A stretch of DNA of 64,000 nucleotides from Paenibacillus agaridevorans (GTDB lineage Bacteria > Bacillota > Bacilli > Paenibacillales > Paenibacillaceae): assembly GCF_003112455.1 (NCBI RefSeq), contig NZ_BDQX01000291.1, forward strand, positions 76,897-140,896. Direction: 5' to 3'. The notes under the pieces are model-generated. The model made no database searches. It saw only the letters and a list, made by a program, of their open reading frames with translations, and was not told where the DNA came from. Made by a program: the position numbers and the translations under genes. This document shows positions 28,626 through 37,999 of the stretch, in pieces; the stretch's first letter is position 1, and each line of letters begins with the position of its first letter.

Positions 28626-29582
28626 ATGGAAACGATGAAGACATTGATTATTAAGAACAAGGAAGCGGCGGAAATGGCAGAGGTACCGAAACCGAAGCCG
28701 GCAGCGGGGCAAGCGCTCATTAAAGTAAGAGCTGTTACAACTTGTCCGCAATGGGATTTGCATATTTATCACGGCAGGCCGATGTTCGAGCATCATGGAC
28801 CAGTTCCCTTTCCTTATATGCCCGGCCAGCCAGGACACGAAATGACCGGAGTGGTCGATGAGGTGGGAGAGGGCGTTTCGCTAAAGATCGGGGAAACAGT
28901 ATGCGCGTGGCGCGATCCGGGTCAGGGCAATCCAGGTTGCTACGCCGAATATGTTCTGATGAACGAAGCTGATTTACTGCCAGTGCCTGAGAGGCTTCAC
29001 TATACGCAGGTCGTTTCGCTGGAGCTTGCGATGTGTATCGCTAGCTCGATCCTGCGGCTGCGAGAGACGGTTGGCATTGTAGGCAAACGATGTGCTGTTA
29101 ACGGTTTGGGTCCTGCTGGGATCGTGGCGCTTCAGATGCTGCGCGCGGAGGGTGCGGATACCGTCATCGGTATCGATCCTCTGGAGGCGCGGCGTGAATT
29201 AGCGCTCGAACTAGGCGCCTCCGAGGTTTATGGAGCAAACTCCGATGCGCTTACGCCGAGGGGGGAGGACGGAGCCATCGACGTATCCATCGACTGTGTT
29301 GGTTATCCTTCGGCGGTCCGCTACTTGATGGACCATACGCAGGAAGCGGTAGCCCTGTTTGCGGTACAAAGAGACGATTATGTTTTGCGGCATGATGGAC
29401 TCAGTGTCATCGGATATCCTGGACATTACCGAGCAGCTGCCGAATATGCACTTGGCCTAATCGAGGGAGGGAAGCTTGATCTGAGGCCGCTCATTACTTG
29501 CGAGATGCCGCTTGCCTCTTACGGGGAAGCCGTTGCGATGCTGCGATCACAGGAAGCGATCAAGATTTGTTTGATACCTTAA
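28626..29582 (+). CDS. Zinc-type MDR dehydrogenase
   Basis: 318 residues, medium-chain dehydrogenase/reductase. The catalytic zinc ligands are visible: C40 in TTCPQWD and the H71-E72 pair in PGQPGHEMTGVV. The four-cysteine structural zinc lobe of many sorbitol or threonine dehydrogenases is missing. The Rossmann motif is VNGLGPAGIVALQ with D of VIGID for NAD preference. In the locus it probably oxidises a sugar or sugar acid released from the imported glycan. GGGGGAG lies 10 nt before ATG. Confidence 0.87.
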   Translation: METMKTLIIKNKEAAEMAEVPKPKPAAGQALIKVRAVTTCPQWDLHIYHGRPMFEHHGPVPFPYMPGQPGHEMTGVVDEVGEGVSLKIGETVCAWRDPGQGNPGCYAEYVLMNEADLLPVPERLHYTQVVSLELAMCIASSILRLRETVGIVGKRCAVNGLGPAGIVALQMLRAEGADTVIGIDPLEARRELALELGASEVYGANSDALTPRGEDGAIDVSIDCVGYPSAVRYLMDHTQEAVALFAVQRDDYVLRHDGLSVIGYPGHYRAAAEYALGLIEGGKLDLRPLITCEMPLASYGEAVAMLRSQEAIKICLIP

Positions 29583-29621
29583 ACGGAAAGAATGTTGGAA
29601 TTACGGGAGGTTATGAAATAG

Positions 29622-30566
29622 ATGAAAAAAATAATGACGACTATACTGGTGGCGGTGTTCCTGCTATCTACAACATCGGTCCATGCAGCCGAAAATGGCT
29701 GGCAACAGCTAAAGGGCGGACAAATAATAGGGAATGGGGACTGGGTGCCGTTTACATTAACCGACACGGAGAAGGGCTTGCGAATTGAAGGCGGAGGCGG
29801 CTATCACTTCTCCGGCAATGCGGCGGGTGCAGTTCTAAACGAAGCGCTTGACCAAAAGGAAGTAACAGTGGAGTTCGAGGTGGATCAAGTAAGCGGATTG
29901 AGAAGCGAAGGCGCCGATCATTGGTTCACATTTAATGTGCTCAACCGTCCGTCCTTTTTTAATCTGGACAATCCGGCATCGGCCGAAGGCCTTAATGTGT
30001 TCCTCCGGCCCCATTCGGCGGGCAAGCTGGATGTCGAGGTGTTTCTGGTAGCCGGCGAAGCAGGCTGGGTAGGGATCGGCTCCGGGCAAGTTGATTGGGA
30101 GAAACGAATCAAATTAGAGTACAAGACGGATGAAGGTGGCAGCAGTCTAATCGTTAACGATCAGGTCATCGAAGCGGATCTCGCACAAATAGCGGGCGAA
30201 TGGTTCCAGGATGGGCAGGCATATTTCTCCACAGGCGGGTCTACAAAGGGAGATGCAAGGTTCGACTATACGATTTTGTCCGTCAACGGCAGAGCCGCGT
30301 CGCTTGAAGGATTGGCTCCTGCGCCGGAACCGACGCCTGAGCCAACTCCTGAGCCAACGCCGGAACCAACCGAGGAGCCAACTCCAGAGCCGACTGTGGA
30401 ACCGACGCCCGAGCCGACTGAAGTTGCGGCGGTAGAAGCAACTGGCGAGTTGGAGACGAACGATTCGGGCGTCGGAGCTGGCGCCATTGTCCTTTACTCT
30501 CTTTTAGGAATCTTAGCGATCGGCATCGTCGTATGGGTGATCCGTAAAAAAAGAAGCAAGGCTTGA
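29622..30566 (+). CDS. Surface protein with one GNYDF-type module, Pro-rich stalk and C-terminal anchor
   Basis: 314 residues. A signal peptide (1-22) leads to one copy of the locus-specific module (about 24-225; GGGGYHFSGNAAGAVL, HWFTFNVLNRPSFFNL, GWVGIGSG, WFQDGQAYFSTGG). Then comes a PEPTPEPT-type proline/threonine repeat of about 45 residues and a C-terminal membrane span followed by RKKRSKA. No LPxTG is seen, so it is membrane-anchored with a rigid stalk that would hold the module in the wall. The same module occurs three times in each of the two giant SLH proteins downstream. Ligand unknown; a glycan-binding jelly roll is a guess. Confidence 0.8.
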   Translation: MKKIMTTILVAVFLLSTTSVHAAENGWQQLKGGQIIGNGDWVPFTLTDTEKGLRIEGGGGYHFSGNAAGAVLNEALDQKEVTVEFEVDQVSGLRSEGADHWFTFNVLNRPSFFNLDNPASAEGLNVFLRPHSAGKLDVEVFLVAGEAGWVGIGSGQVDWEKRIKLEYKTDEGGSSLIVNDQVIEADLAQIAGEWFQDGQAYFSTGGSTKGDARFDYTILSVNGRAASLEGLAPAPEPTPEPTPEPTPEPTEEPTPEPTVEPTPEPTEVAAVEATGELETNDSGVGAGAIVLYSLLGILAIGIVVWVIRKKRSKA

Positions 30567-30593
30567 GTGTAACGTTGGAAACGGGAGGCTGAC

Positions 30594-32945
30594 ATGGAGG
30601 AAGACAGACAGTGGAAAGCAAGCTGGATCTGGGCGCAGTCTGGCCAATGGGACGACCGTCCGGGCAATCAAATGCTGTATTGGCGCAAAAGGTTTCAATA
30701 CGAAACAGATGCTGCACCGGAGGGGAGGCTCTCGATATCTGCGGACAGCCGATATGCGCTGTATGTCAACGGCGTGTGCGCGTCGCGAGGGCCGGCGCGC
30801 GGTGATCTGCGGACTCATTATTACGAGACGGTAGACATCTCGTCCCTGCTCCGGCAAGGTGACAATGTGTTGGCGGTGCAGGTGCTCCATTATGTCCAGG
30901 GGGCGCCGCATCCATCGGCGATCATCAGTGCTCCTACCGGTGCGCTGATAGTGGAGGGATCCGTTCTTTGCAGCAATGGTGTGGAGCATCGGATCGATAC
31001 GGATGAATCGTGGTTGTACAAGGTGGATTCCGCTGTGGAATTCATAGCGGAGACACATACATGCGTGGGCGGCGGCGAGACAGTAGAAGGTTCGGAAGTG
31101 CCGCATGGTTGGCGAGAAACGGATTATGACGATGGAAACTGGACCAGCGCGGCAAAAATCGGTCCGGCCTATCTGGAGTATGACGGCTTTCTGCAGCCCT
31201 GGCAGTTGACGCCGCGCACCATCCCGCCGATGTATGAACGGAAACGGAGCTTCGTGCGAGTGATGCGTGCCGAAGGCGGGACTTGGCAGCTTTGTGTAAA
31301 AGCAGAGGCGCATGCGCAGGTCCCGCCAGGCGGGAGGTTGATTGTGGAGTTGGATGCGGGTGAGCTGTCAACGGGCTATCTTCGCTTTGAGGTAGCGGGC
31401 GGAGCGGGCGCGCGCATCACGTTTCTCTGCTCGGAGAGCTACGAATCCGAAGAGGGCGCCAAGGGTATACGCGATCAATGCGAAGGCCAAGTGCTAAGAG
31501 GCTACCGGGAGCAGTACCGAGTCGCGGGGATAGGCCGCTCAGGCCAAGCGGAGGTGTATGAAACCTTTCTGTTCCGGACGTTTCGTTTCGTGAGACTTGA
31601 GATTGAAACGGATGCAGCGGCTTTAACCGTTTTATTGGCGGAGTATATAGATACGGGATATCCGCTGAAGGAAAGAGCGAGGTTCGCTTGCTCGGACGAA
31701 TCGCTTCTTCCGCTGTGGGAAGTCAGCATCCGTTCGCTGCAGCGATGTATGCACGAAGGCTACTACGATTGTCCTTATTATGAGCAATTGCAATACAGCA
31801 TGGATACACGTCTGCAGGCGCTGTTTACCTATGTGGTCTCGGGCGACGATCGGTTGGCGCGCAAGGCGCTGCATGAGTTTCACAGCTCGATCTTGCCGAG
31901 CGGCATGCTGCTCAGCCGTTATCCGTCTACGCAGCCGCAGGTCATTCCGGGTTTCGCCTTGTACTGGATCATGATGGTCTATGACCATTTGCTCCATTAC
32001 GATGACGTCGAGCTGGCCGCCCGTTACAGGCCTACCATCGACGCGGTGCTCGACTGGTTTGGCAGAAGGGTCAATGGGCAGGGACTTGTCGGGCCGGCAC
32101 CGCGGGCCTATTGGTCTTATGTCGATTGGGTCAAAGAGTGGGAGGCGACGCGGGGCGTGCCCATGGATGGCCAGCCGCTGACGGTATACAACTTGATGTA
32201 TGCGTGTGCACTAGAGCAAGCGGCGGCCATTAACTTCCGTACTGGAAGAGTCGAGACGGCGGAGGAATATCGCATCCGGGCAGCAGCGATCCGGTCGGCA
32301 GTGAACGTGCAGTGTTGGTCGGAGACGAGCGGTCTGTACAGCGATATTCCGACTTCTGAAATAACTGTACCGTTTAGCCAGCATGCACAGATTTGGGCGA
32401 TTCTAAGCGGCGCGGCCGTCGGTGAGCGAGCCGTGCGACTGGCGGAGAAGCTGCTTGTGGAGGAGGGGTTGCTAAAAGCCTCTTATTCGATGTCGTTTTT
32501 TCTGTTCCGAGCACTCGCGGCAGCGGGATGTTACGACAGCAGCTATTCGCTCTGGGACAGCTGGCGCGATCAGCTCAAGCTTAATCTGACAACCTGGCTG
32601 GAGGATCCCGTATCGCAACGCAGCGATTGCCACGCATGGGGAGCTGTGCCGTTGTATGAATTTACGACCGAGCTGCTTGGTGTCAAGCCAGCGGCCATTG
32701 GCGTAAATCGTCTCGTCATTGAACCGCAGCTCTGCGGTCTTGAGTGGGCAGAGGGAGAGGTCGCGACACGTTGGGGGATGGTTGGCGTCAACTGGCAGGT
32801 GCTAAACGGCGACAGATTCAGCTTGGAAGTGTCGGGAGCAGATGGGGTGGAGCTGGAAGTGAGATTGCCGGACGGGACGGTTCACTGGTTGACCGGCAAA
32901 CGAAAGAGTAGTTTGGAGTGTGGTCTGGAGAGGGGTGTGTCATGA
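30594..32945 (+). CDS. GH78 alpha-L-rhamnosidase-like glycoside hydrolase
   Basis: 783 residues. The N-terminal beta domain contains SADSRYALYVNGVCASRGPARGD and NVLAVQVLHY, as in bacterial alpha-L-rhamnosidases. The (alpha/alpha)6 barrel has YDCPYYEQLQYSMDTRLQAL, the GH78 acid block (D392, E397 at the positions of DCPxRxE), and near the end SDCHAWGAVPLYEFTTELLG. The C-terminal beta domain begins IEPQLCGLEWAEG. There is no signal peptide (the protein starts MEEDRQWKASWIWAQ), so it acts in the cytoplasm on imported oligosaccharides. Its stop overlaps the next start (ATGA). Confidence 0.88.
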   Translation: MEEDRQWKASWIWAQSGQWDDRPGNQMLYWRKRFQYETDAAPEGRLSISADSRYALYVNGVCASRGPARGDLRTHYYETVDISSLLRQGDNVLAVQVLHYVQGAPHPSAIISAPTGALIVEGSVLCSNGVEHRIDTDESWLYKVDSAVEFIAETHTCVGGGETVEGSEVPHGWRETDYDDGNWTSAAKIGPAYLEYDGFLQPWQLTPRTIPPMYERKRSFVRVMRAEGGTWQLCVKAEAHAQVPPGGRLIVELDAGELSTGYLRFEVAGGAGARITFLCSESYESEEGAKGIRDQCEGQVLRGYREQYRVAGIGRSGQAEVYETFLFRTFRFVRLEIETDAAALTVLLAEYIDTGYPLKERARFACSDESLLPLWEVSIRSLQRCMHEGYYDCPYYEQLQYSMDTRLQALFTYVVSGDDRLARKALHEFHSSILPSGMLLSRYPSTQPQVIPGFALYWIMMVYDHLLHYDDVELAARYRPTIDAVLDWFGRRVNGQGLVGPAPRAYWSYVDWVKEWEATRGVPMDGQPLTVYNLMYACALEQAAAINFRTGRVETAEEYRIRAAAIRSAVNVQCWSETSGLYSDIPTSEITVPFSQHAQIWAILSGAAVGERAVRLAEKLLVEEGLLKASYSMSFFLFRALAAAGCYDSSYSLWDSWRDQLKLNLTTWLEDPVSQRSDCHAWGAVPLYEFTTELLGVKPAAIGVNRLVIEPQLCGLEWAEGEVATRWGMVGVNWQVLNGDRFSLEVSGADGVELEVRLPDGTVHWLTGKRKSSLECGLERGVS

Positions 32946-33922
32946 ACAGTAGAGGCAAAAAATCCGCGAAAGGAGTGATTTCAATCATCCTCTTATTCGG
33001 AATGTTGGGTAATGTAATCGTCGGATGCGAGAGCGACAACACGAATGACAAGGCTGGAGCGTCTTCTACCACAGCTGCGGACAACTGGATTCAGGATATA
33101 GGCTTTGACAATGGCGCGATGGTTTTTAATCCGATTCAGGGAGCGATGAGAGTCAACGGGAAAATAGATTTTGGCAAAAACATCGAAGGCGAAGTGACGG
33201 ACTGGATCGTTACGCAGTGGAACTCGCGCAGCGATCTGGCGAAGATGGAGGGCAAGCGCGAGGGTGACCGCTATATCTACGCCAACGAATATAAAACGAT
33301 TGCCGTCGCCGATGACGGTACGGTTACGCTCGGAGTGGACGCAACCAAAGAATATGACGGTCCGAGAGTGCGTCCGACCGATCCCTGGCTGCATTTGTAC
33401 CTGGAGCAGCGGTATAAGGAGCCGCGCCGCTTGGAAGGAGACAAGCTTCAGGTTCGCTTCGACGTACGGGTGACAGAGAATGTCAATCTGATGACTAACG
33501 CCGAATATAATCCCGATCTGCATGCTTCGATCGCCGTCTTCTATCTGATTTTGAGCGATATGAACGGCAGCGGCCAGTTTATTAATTTCTGTGTGCCGAT
33601 CGTGGACAATCGCAGCGACATCCCGCACGGAGAGTGGCATATCGACAGCGGCGGAGCTGCGGCAGGCAACACCAATCAGTTGATTTATACGCTTGACGGC
33701 AACAAGATCTATGACGGCCCGACCGCAAACGGCGAGTGGCATGAGGTTGATATCGACATCAAGCCTTATGCGGAAGAGGCGTTGGCCATCGCGAAGCAAA
33801 ACGGGTTCCTGAAGGATGAAACGTATGAGGATTTAGGGCTGTCAGCTATTTATATCGGCTGGGAGACGCCGGGCATATTCCGGAGCTCGATGGATATAAA
33901 AAATATGATCATTTCCAATTGA
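32942..33922 (+). CDS. Lipoprotein with WNSRSDL-type beta module
   Basis: 326 residues. A signal peptide ends in a lipobox VIVGC, followed by a short Asn/Thr linker. The rest (about 45-326) is one beta-rich domain with QWNSRSDLAKMEG, DPWLHLYLEQRYKEPR, GEWHIDSGG and SAIYIGWETPGIF. The same domain forms the last 280 residues of the 1553-residue SLH protein two genes downstream (QWNSRSDLAS, DPWLHLYLEQRIGSPR, SWHIDSGF, SAVYIGWEVPGI). I do not recognise the family; a glycan-binding or lyase-like jelly roll is possible. It overlaps the GH78 gene by 4 bp and is probably translated with it. Confidence 0.8.
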   Translation: MNSRGKKSAKGVISIILLFGMLGNVIVGCESDNTNDKAGASSTTAADNWIQDIGFDNGAMVFNPIQGAMRVNGKIDFGKNIEGEVTDWIVTQWNSRSDLAKMEGKREGDRYIYANEYKTIAVADDGTVTLGVDATKEYDGPRVRPTDPWLHLYLEQRYKEPRRLEGDKLQVRFDVRVTENVNLMTNAEYNPDLHASIAVFYLILSDMNGSGQFINFCVPIVDNRSDIPHGEWHIDSGGAAAGNTNQLIYTLDGNKIYDGPTANGEWHEVDIDIKPYAEEALAIAKQNGFLKDETYEDLGLSAIYIGWETPGIFRSSMDIKNMIISN

Positions 33923-33939
33923 AGCGAGGAGGAACGAAC

Positions 33940-36900
33940 ATGAAGCGAATGATTGCATGTGCAATGGCATTATGTCTCACTGTTCCACTGTTTCCGGTAT
34001 CCTCGGCTGTTGCAGCACCGGCCGAAAGTCTATGGACGAAGCTGGATGGCGGCATCTCTAATGAGACGTATGGGAGATTGCCTTTCGTGGCGGAGGACAC
34101 GGCGGACGGGATTCGTATCGCTGGCGCAGGCAATTATGATCCCACCGGCCACAGCGCAGGGGTTATTTGGAACCAGCCGGTGGATGTAAGAGATTTCAGC
34201 GTCGAATTGCAGCTCGAAAAGGCCAGTTTTCGGGCCTACACGATAAGATCGATTAACGGCAACCCCGTCTCGCTCGGGGAGGAAGAGCAAGTTGACGAAG
34301 AGTATACGAGCGGCTGGCTGCGGCTCGCCGGTGGCCTATTAAATGAAGTAGAGGAGAGAGCCCCGTACGAAGCGGTCAATACGGAGGACGGGATCCAAAT
34401 CAGCGGCCAAGGCAATTATATCCATGAAGGACAAGCGGCAGGCCTAGTGCTGAAAACGCCGCTAGAGCGCAGGAACTTTAGCGTGGGGCTCCAGATCGAT
34501 GAGATTGCGGGACTGCGGGACAACGGTGTCAGCAACTGGTTTAATGTGAATTTGCTGCACGCGCCCAAATATTTTAGTTTGGGCCATCCCGAGCAAGCCA
34601 AAGGGCTGAATTTATTTATCTATCCGAAAAGCAATACGCAGATTCAGGTCGAGGTGTACCGAATCTCGGATCCTCGTCCCGGCGACGATACCTATGATTA
34701 CAGAACGAACATTCCCGGCTGGGTCGGCATCGGAGGAGCGACGCTGGATGTCGCCTGGAACGAACCGATGCTGATCGAATATGCCGTAGACGACAACGGC
34801 GTAGGCAGCCTTACATTAAACGATGAGACGATAGCCTATGATGTCTTCTTGGCAAAAATCGAAGACTCGTGGTTCGCGGACGGCAAGGCGTATTTCTCAA
34901 CCGGCGCGGCATCGTCTACGGATGGGAATTTTGCGTACACGATTACGGAAGTAAACGGCAAAAACGTTGCCTTATTGCCGCAAGCGGTTATGGATGGCAT
35001 CGAGCTGTCGCAAGGGACGCTGTCTGCCGAATTTTATCCTTTTGTTACGGATTATACGGCGACTGTAGCAAACACGGTTGAGGAGATAGCAATAACCGCT
35101 GAAGCGGAATCAAACGAGGGCTTGCAGCTTGCGATTAACGGCGAAGCAGCGACGGTAGGAGAGCCCGTAACGGCGTCCCTGGAGACTGGCGCGAACCGGA
35201 TCGAAGTGGAGGCGTCAAAAGCAGGGCATGAAAGCACGACCTATGTCATTACCGTGAGAAGAGAAGCTCCGCCTTCTTCGAATCCGGGCACGGGCGGCGG
35301 CTCCCCGGTGCTGTCTTCGAATGTGAATCTGCGCGGTTTGACCGTACAAACATCGAGCGGCGCAGCCGTAAGTCTATCTCCGGCATTCGCTGCCGACAAG
35401 CTTTCTTATACAGCCAGCACGGCGAGTGCGGCGGTACAAATTGCGGCGCAGCCAGAGCATGCGGGGGCCAAAGTGTCGATATCGGGCAAGGATGGCGCAA
35501 AATCGGATGCTTTAAAGGTCGGATCGAACAGCTTCGATATTACGGTGAAAGCGGAAAATGGCGTGACGAAGTCGTATGGTCTGCTGATCGAGCGAACCAA
35601 ATCCAAGCAACAAGAGGAGGTGAAACCAGGCAATGGAGCTCCGCAACCTGGAGGAACATCCCCGGTTTCATTTACGGATACAAAAGGACATTGGGCCGAA
35701 CAAGCGATTGCCGAGGCAGTGAAACGCAATATTGTGCAAGGTTATGAGGATGGCAGCTTCCGTCCGGATGCGGTGATTACGCGGGCGCAATTCGCGGTAT
35801 TGCTGGCACGGGGCCTGGGGTTGTCCGGAGGAGGAGCGGCGGCGGCGAGCTTCCGCGATGTATCGGCAAGCGACTGGTTCGCAGATTTGCTTAGCGCGGT
35901 ACTGGAAGCGGGGTTGATTCAGGGTCTTGGCGACGGACGATTTGCACCCGGAGGAAGCTTGACCCGGGAGCAGTTGGCAACACTCCTGGTCCGAGCTTAT
36001 CAATACGGACAAGGCAAGTCGGGCGTGACTATCGCGAGCGCGGATATTGCAGCCGATGAAGCCAACATCTCGCAGTGGGCGCTTGCCGATGTGCGCGAGG
36101 CGCTAAGGCTTGGGCTGATGGTTGGCCGCGGCGACGGAAGGTTTGTACCGAATGGAACGGTTACTAGAGCGGAAACTGTGCAAGCGCTGCTGCGTTTATT
36201 CGATAAGCTGGATACGGGCGGAGGCAATTCCGGAGAAAAACCGAAAGAGACAATCAGCGACTGGTCGCAGCTTGCCGGCGGCATTTTGAGCTCCACAAAT
36301 CAGCGTGGGACAATCTCGATGCAGAACTCGAAGGATGGCATTCAGGTAAAAGGCACCGGGAATTATGATTTTGCGGGCAATGCGGCAGGTGCCGTTCTTC
36401 ATACACCGGTCAGCATAGACAAGTTTGAGACCGTCATCCGGTTGGACAAAGTGGCGGGCTGGGGCAAAGACGGCGTGGACAGCTGGTTTAACTTTAATTT
36501 GTTAAACACGCCTCGATACTTCAGTCTTGGCGATCCATCCAGCACCAAAGGCGTGACGATATTTGTTCGTCCGCAAGCGCCGGATCGATTGGGCGTGGAG
36601 GTATTCCGCTTGTCGGAACCGCAACCTGGGGACGAGGGCGACTGGGTGCCAGGCTGGAAGGGCATCGGCGGAGGTACGCTAGACATTCCATGGAACAGCG
36701 AGTTGAAGGTGGAATATGGCGTGGAGCAGGGTAATGCTTATCTGCGAATCAATGGACAACTCATCGACAGCGATCTGTCGCAGATCAAGAAGGATTGGTT
36801 TTCGGATGGCAAGGCGTACTTTTCGATCGGCGCTGCGGTATCGACGGATGCCGAAGCCGCTTATACAATCCGCTCTGTCAATGGTGTAACAGCGGCACTG

Positions 36901-37995
36901 AAGCAGGAAGGCGATGAAGAGCCAGCAGGAGAAACAAACGGAACAACCAGCTGGCTGCAACAAGCGCTCAAGCCGATCTGGGAAGGCGATACCGCCTTCG
37001 AGGAAACGTTGCTGCTCGTTAGAGATAATGGGCGCATCATCGATCCGAAGCTGCTGTTTAAGCCGCTAAAAGTGATGACCGTAACGAACGGTAGGGGAGA
37101 CGTCCGGTACGAGGAAGGAAAAGACTGGCGTCTGGAAAATGGACGGCTGGTCGTACCAGCCGGCTCGCGCATGCCGGTAAGCGAAGCAGCCGATTTGTAT
37201 CCGACGGAATACATCGAAGGCCAAGTGTTTACACGGGTTTCGGGCGGCTACATGCTTTATCGGGAAGGTTCGTACTTCCACGATCGTCAGATCAAAGTGA
37301 CCTATACGCACAAGGAGGGCGAATGGAAGGGACCATTGCCGACGTATGCAGACGGGACTCTCACTCGTACAATAGCCAAGCTTCGCGAGGGAGAGGATCT
37401 CAAGCTACTCTTGTACGGGGATAGCATTTCCGAAGGACAAAATGCAAGCGGTTTGACGGGAGTTGCGCCTTATCTGCCGATCTGGGGCAAGCTGGTGGCC
37501 GACGAACTGGATCGGGCGACTGACTCTAAAATCACCTTTGTCAACACAGCGGTAGGCGGCAAGGACGCGGCTTGGGGTCAAGCGGAGGCCGAGACACGAG
37601 CGGCGGTGCACAAGCCCGATCTCGCGATTATTGCCTTTGGCATGAATGACGGCACATTTAATGTCACGCCGCAAGCGTTTAAGGCACATATCCGTGCCAT
37701 AATGGAAACGATTCGCGCAGCCAACCCTGCGACGGAGTTTCTGCTGGTGGCGACGACTCTGCCTAATCCGGACACCGAGTTCTACAAGCAACAGCCGAAC
37801 TACAAGGCAGTACTGGATCAATTGGCGTCTGAAATGGGCGGGACGGCCGTAGCCGACATGACCGGGGTCCATCGCGAATTGCTGAAACATAAACCGTTCG
37901 CTGATACGACGGGCAATCATATCAATCATCCCAATGATTATTTGATTCGGTTGCACGCGCAATACGTGCTGGGCATGTTAATCGAGAGGAGCTAA
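33940..37995 (+). CDS. Giant SLH surface protein with GNYDF-type modules and SGNH esterase
   Basis: 1351 residues. The order is: signal peptide; a shortened module copy (about 28-107); a full module (about 125-345); two cadherin-like beta-sandwich domains (about 350-560); three SLH repeats (nt 35661-36210; GHWAEQAIAEAVKRNIVQGY, DWFADLLSAVLEAGLIQG, ISQWALADVREALRLGLMVG); another full module (GTGNYDFAGNAAGAVL); a linker domain; and an SGNH/GDSL hydrolase. The esterase has LYGDSISEGQN (S1162), GGKDA, FGMND (N1236) and HINHPND (H1327/H1330), all four blocks. SLH repeats bind pyruvylated wall polymer, so the protein displays an esterase on the cell surface, probably a glycan deacetylase. ATG 33940 has GAGGAGG 7 nt upstream. 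Confidence 0.9.
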   Translation: MKRMIACAMALCLTVPLFPVSSAVAAPAESLWTKLDGGISNETYGRLPFVAEDTADGIRIAGAGNYDPTGHSAGVIWNQPVDVRDFSVELQLEKASFRAYTIRSINGNPVSLGEEEQVDEEYTSGWLRLAGGLLNEVEERAPYEAVNTEDGIQISGQGNYIHEGQAAGLVLKTPLERRNFSVGLQIDEIAGLRDNGVSNWFNVNLLHAPKYFSLGHPEQAKGLNLFIYPKSNTQIQVEVYRISDPRPGDDTYDYRTNIPGWVGIGGATLDVAWNEPMLIEYAVDDNGVGSLTLNDETIAYDVFLAKIEDSWFADGKAYFSTGAASSTDGNFAYTITEVNGKNVALLPQAVMDGIELSQGTLSAEFYPFVTDYTATVANTVEEIAITAEAESNEGLQLAINGEAATVGEPVTASLETGANRIEVEASKAGHESTTYVITVRREAPPSSNPGTGGGSPVLSSNVNLRGLTVQTSSGAAVSLSPAFAADKLSYTASTASAAVQIAAQPEHAGAKVSISGKDGAKSDALKVGSNSFDITVKAENGVTKSYGLLIERTKSKQQEEVKPGNGAPQPGGTSPVSFTDTKGHWAEQAIAEAVKRNIVQGYEDGSFRPDAVITRAQFAVLLARGLGLSGGGAAAASFRDVSASDWFADLLSAVLEAGLIQGLGDGRFAPGGSLTREQLATLLVRAYQYGQGKSGVTIASADIAADEANISQWALADVREALRLGLMVGRGDGRFVPNGTVTRAETVQALLRLFDKLDTGGGNSGEKPKETISDWSQLAGGILSSTNQRGTISMQNSKDGIQVKGTGNYDFAGNAAGAVLHTPVSIDKFETVIRLDKVAGWGKDGVDSWFNFNLLNTPRYFSLGDPSSTKGVTIFVRPQAPDRLGVEVFRLSEPQPGDEGDWVPGWKGIGGGTLDIPWNSELKVEYGVEQGNAYLRINGQLIDSDLSQIKKDWFSDGKAYFSIGAAVSTDAEAAYTIRSVNGVTAALKQEGDEEPAGETNGTTSWLQQALKPIWEGDTAFEETLLLVRDNGRIIDPKLLFKPLKVMTVTNGRGDVRYEEGKDWRLENGRLVVPAGSRMPVSEAADLYPTEYIEGQVFTRVSGGYMLYREGSYFHDRQIKVTYTHKEGEWKGPLPTYADGTLTRTIAKLREGEDLKLLLYGDSISEGQNASGLTGVAPYLPIWGKLVADELDRATDSKITFVNTAVGGKDAAWGQAEAETRAAVHKPDLAIIAFGMNDGTFNVTPQAFKAHIRAIMETIRAANPATEFLLVATTLPNPDTEFYKQQPNYKAVLDQLASEMGGTAVADMTGVHRELLKHKPFADTTGNHINHPNDYLIRLHAQYVLGMLIERS

Positions 37996-37999
37996 CCAA

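Noticed and set aside
30594..32945. Secreted rhamnosidase
   Set aside because: No signal peptide or lipobox at the N-terminus; the first residues already belong to the beta domain.
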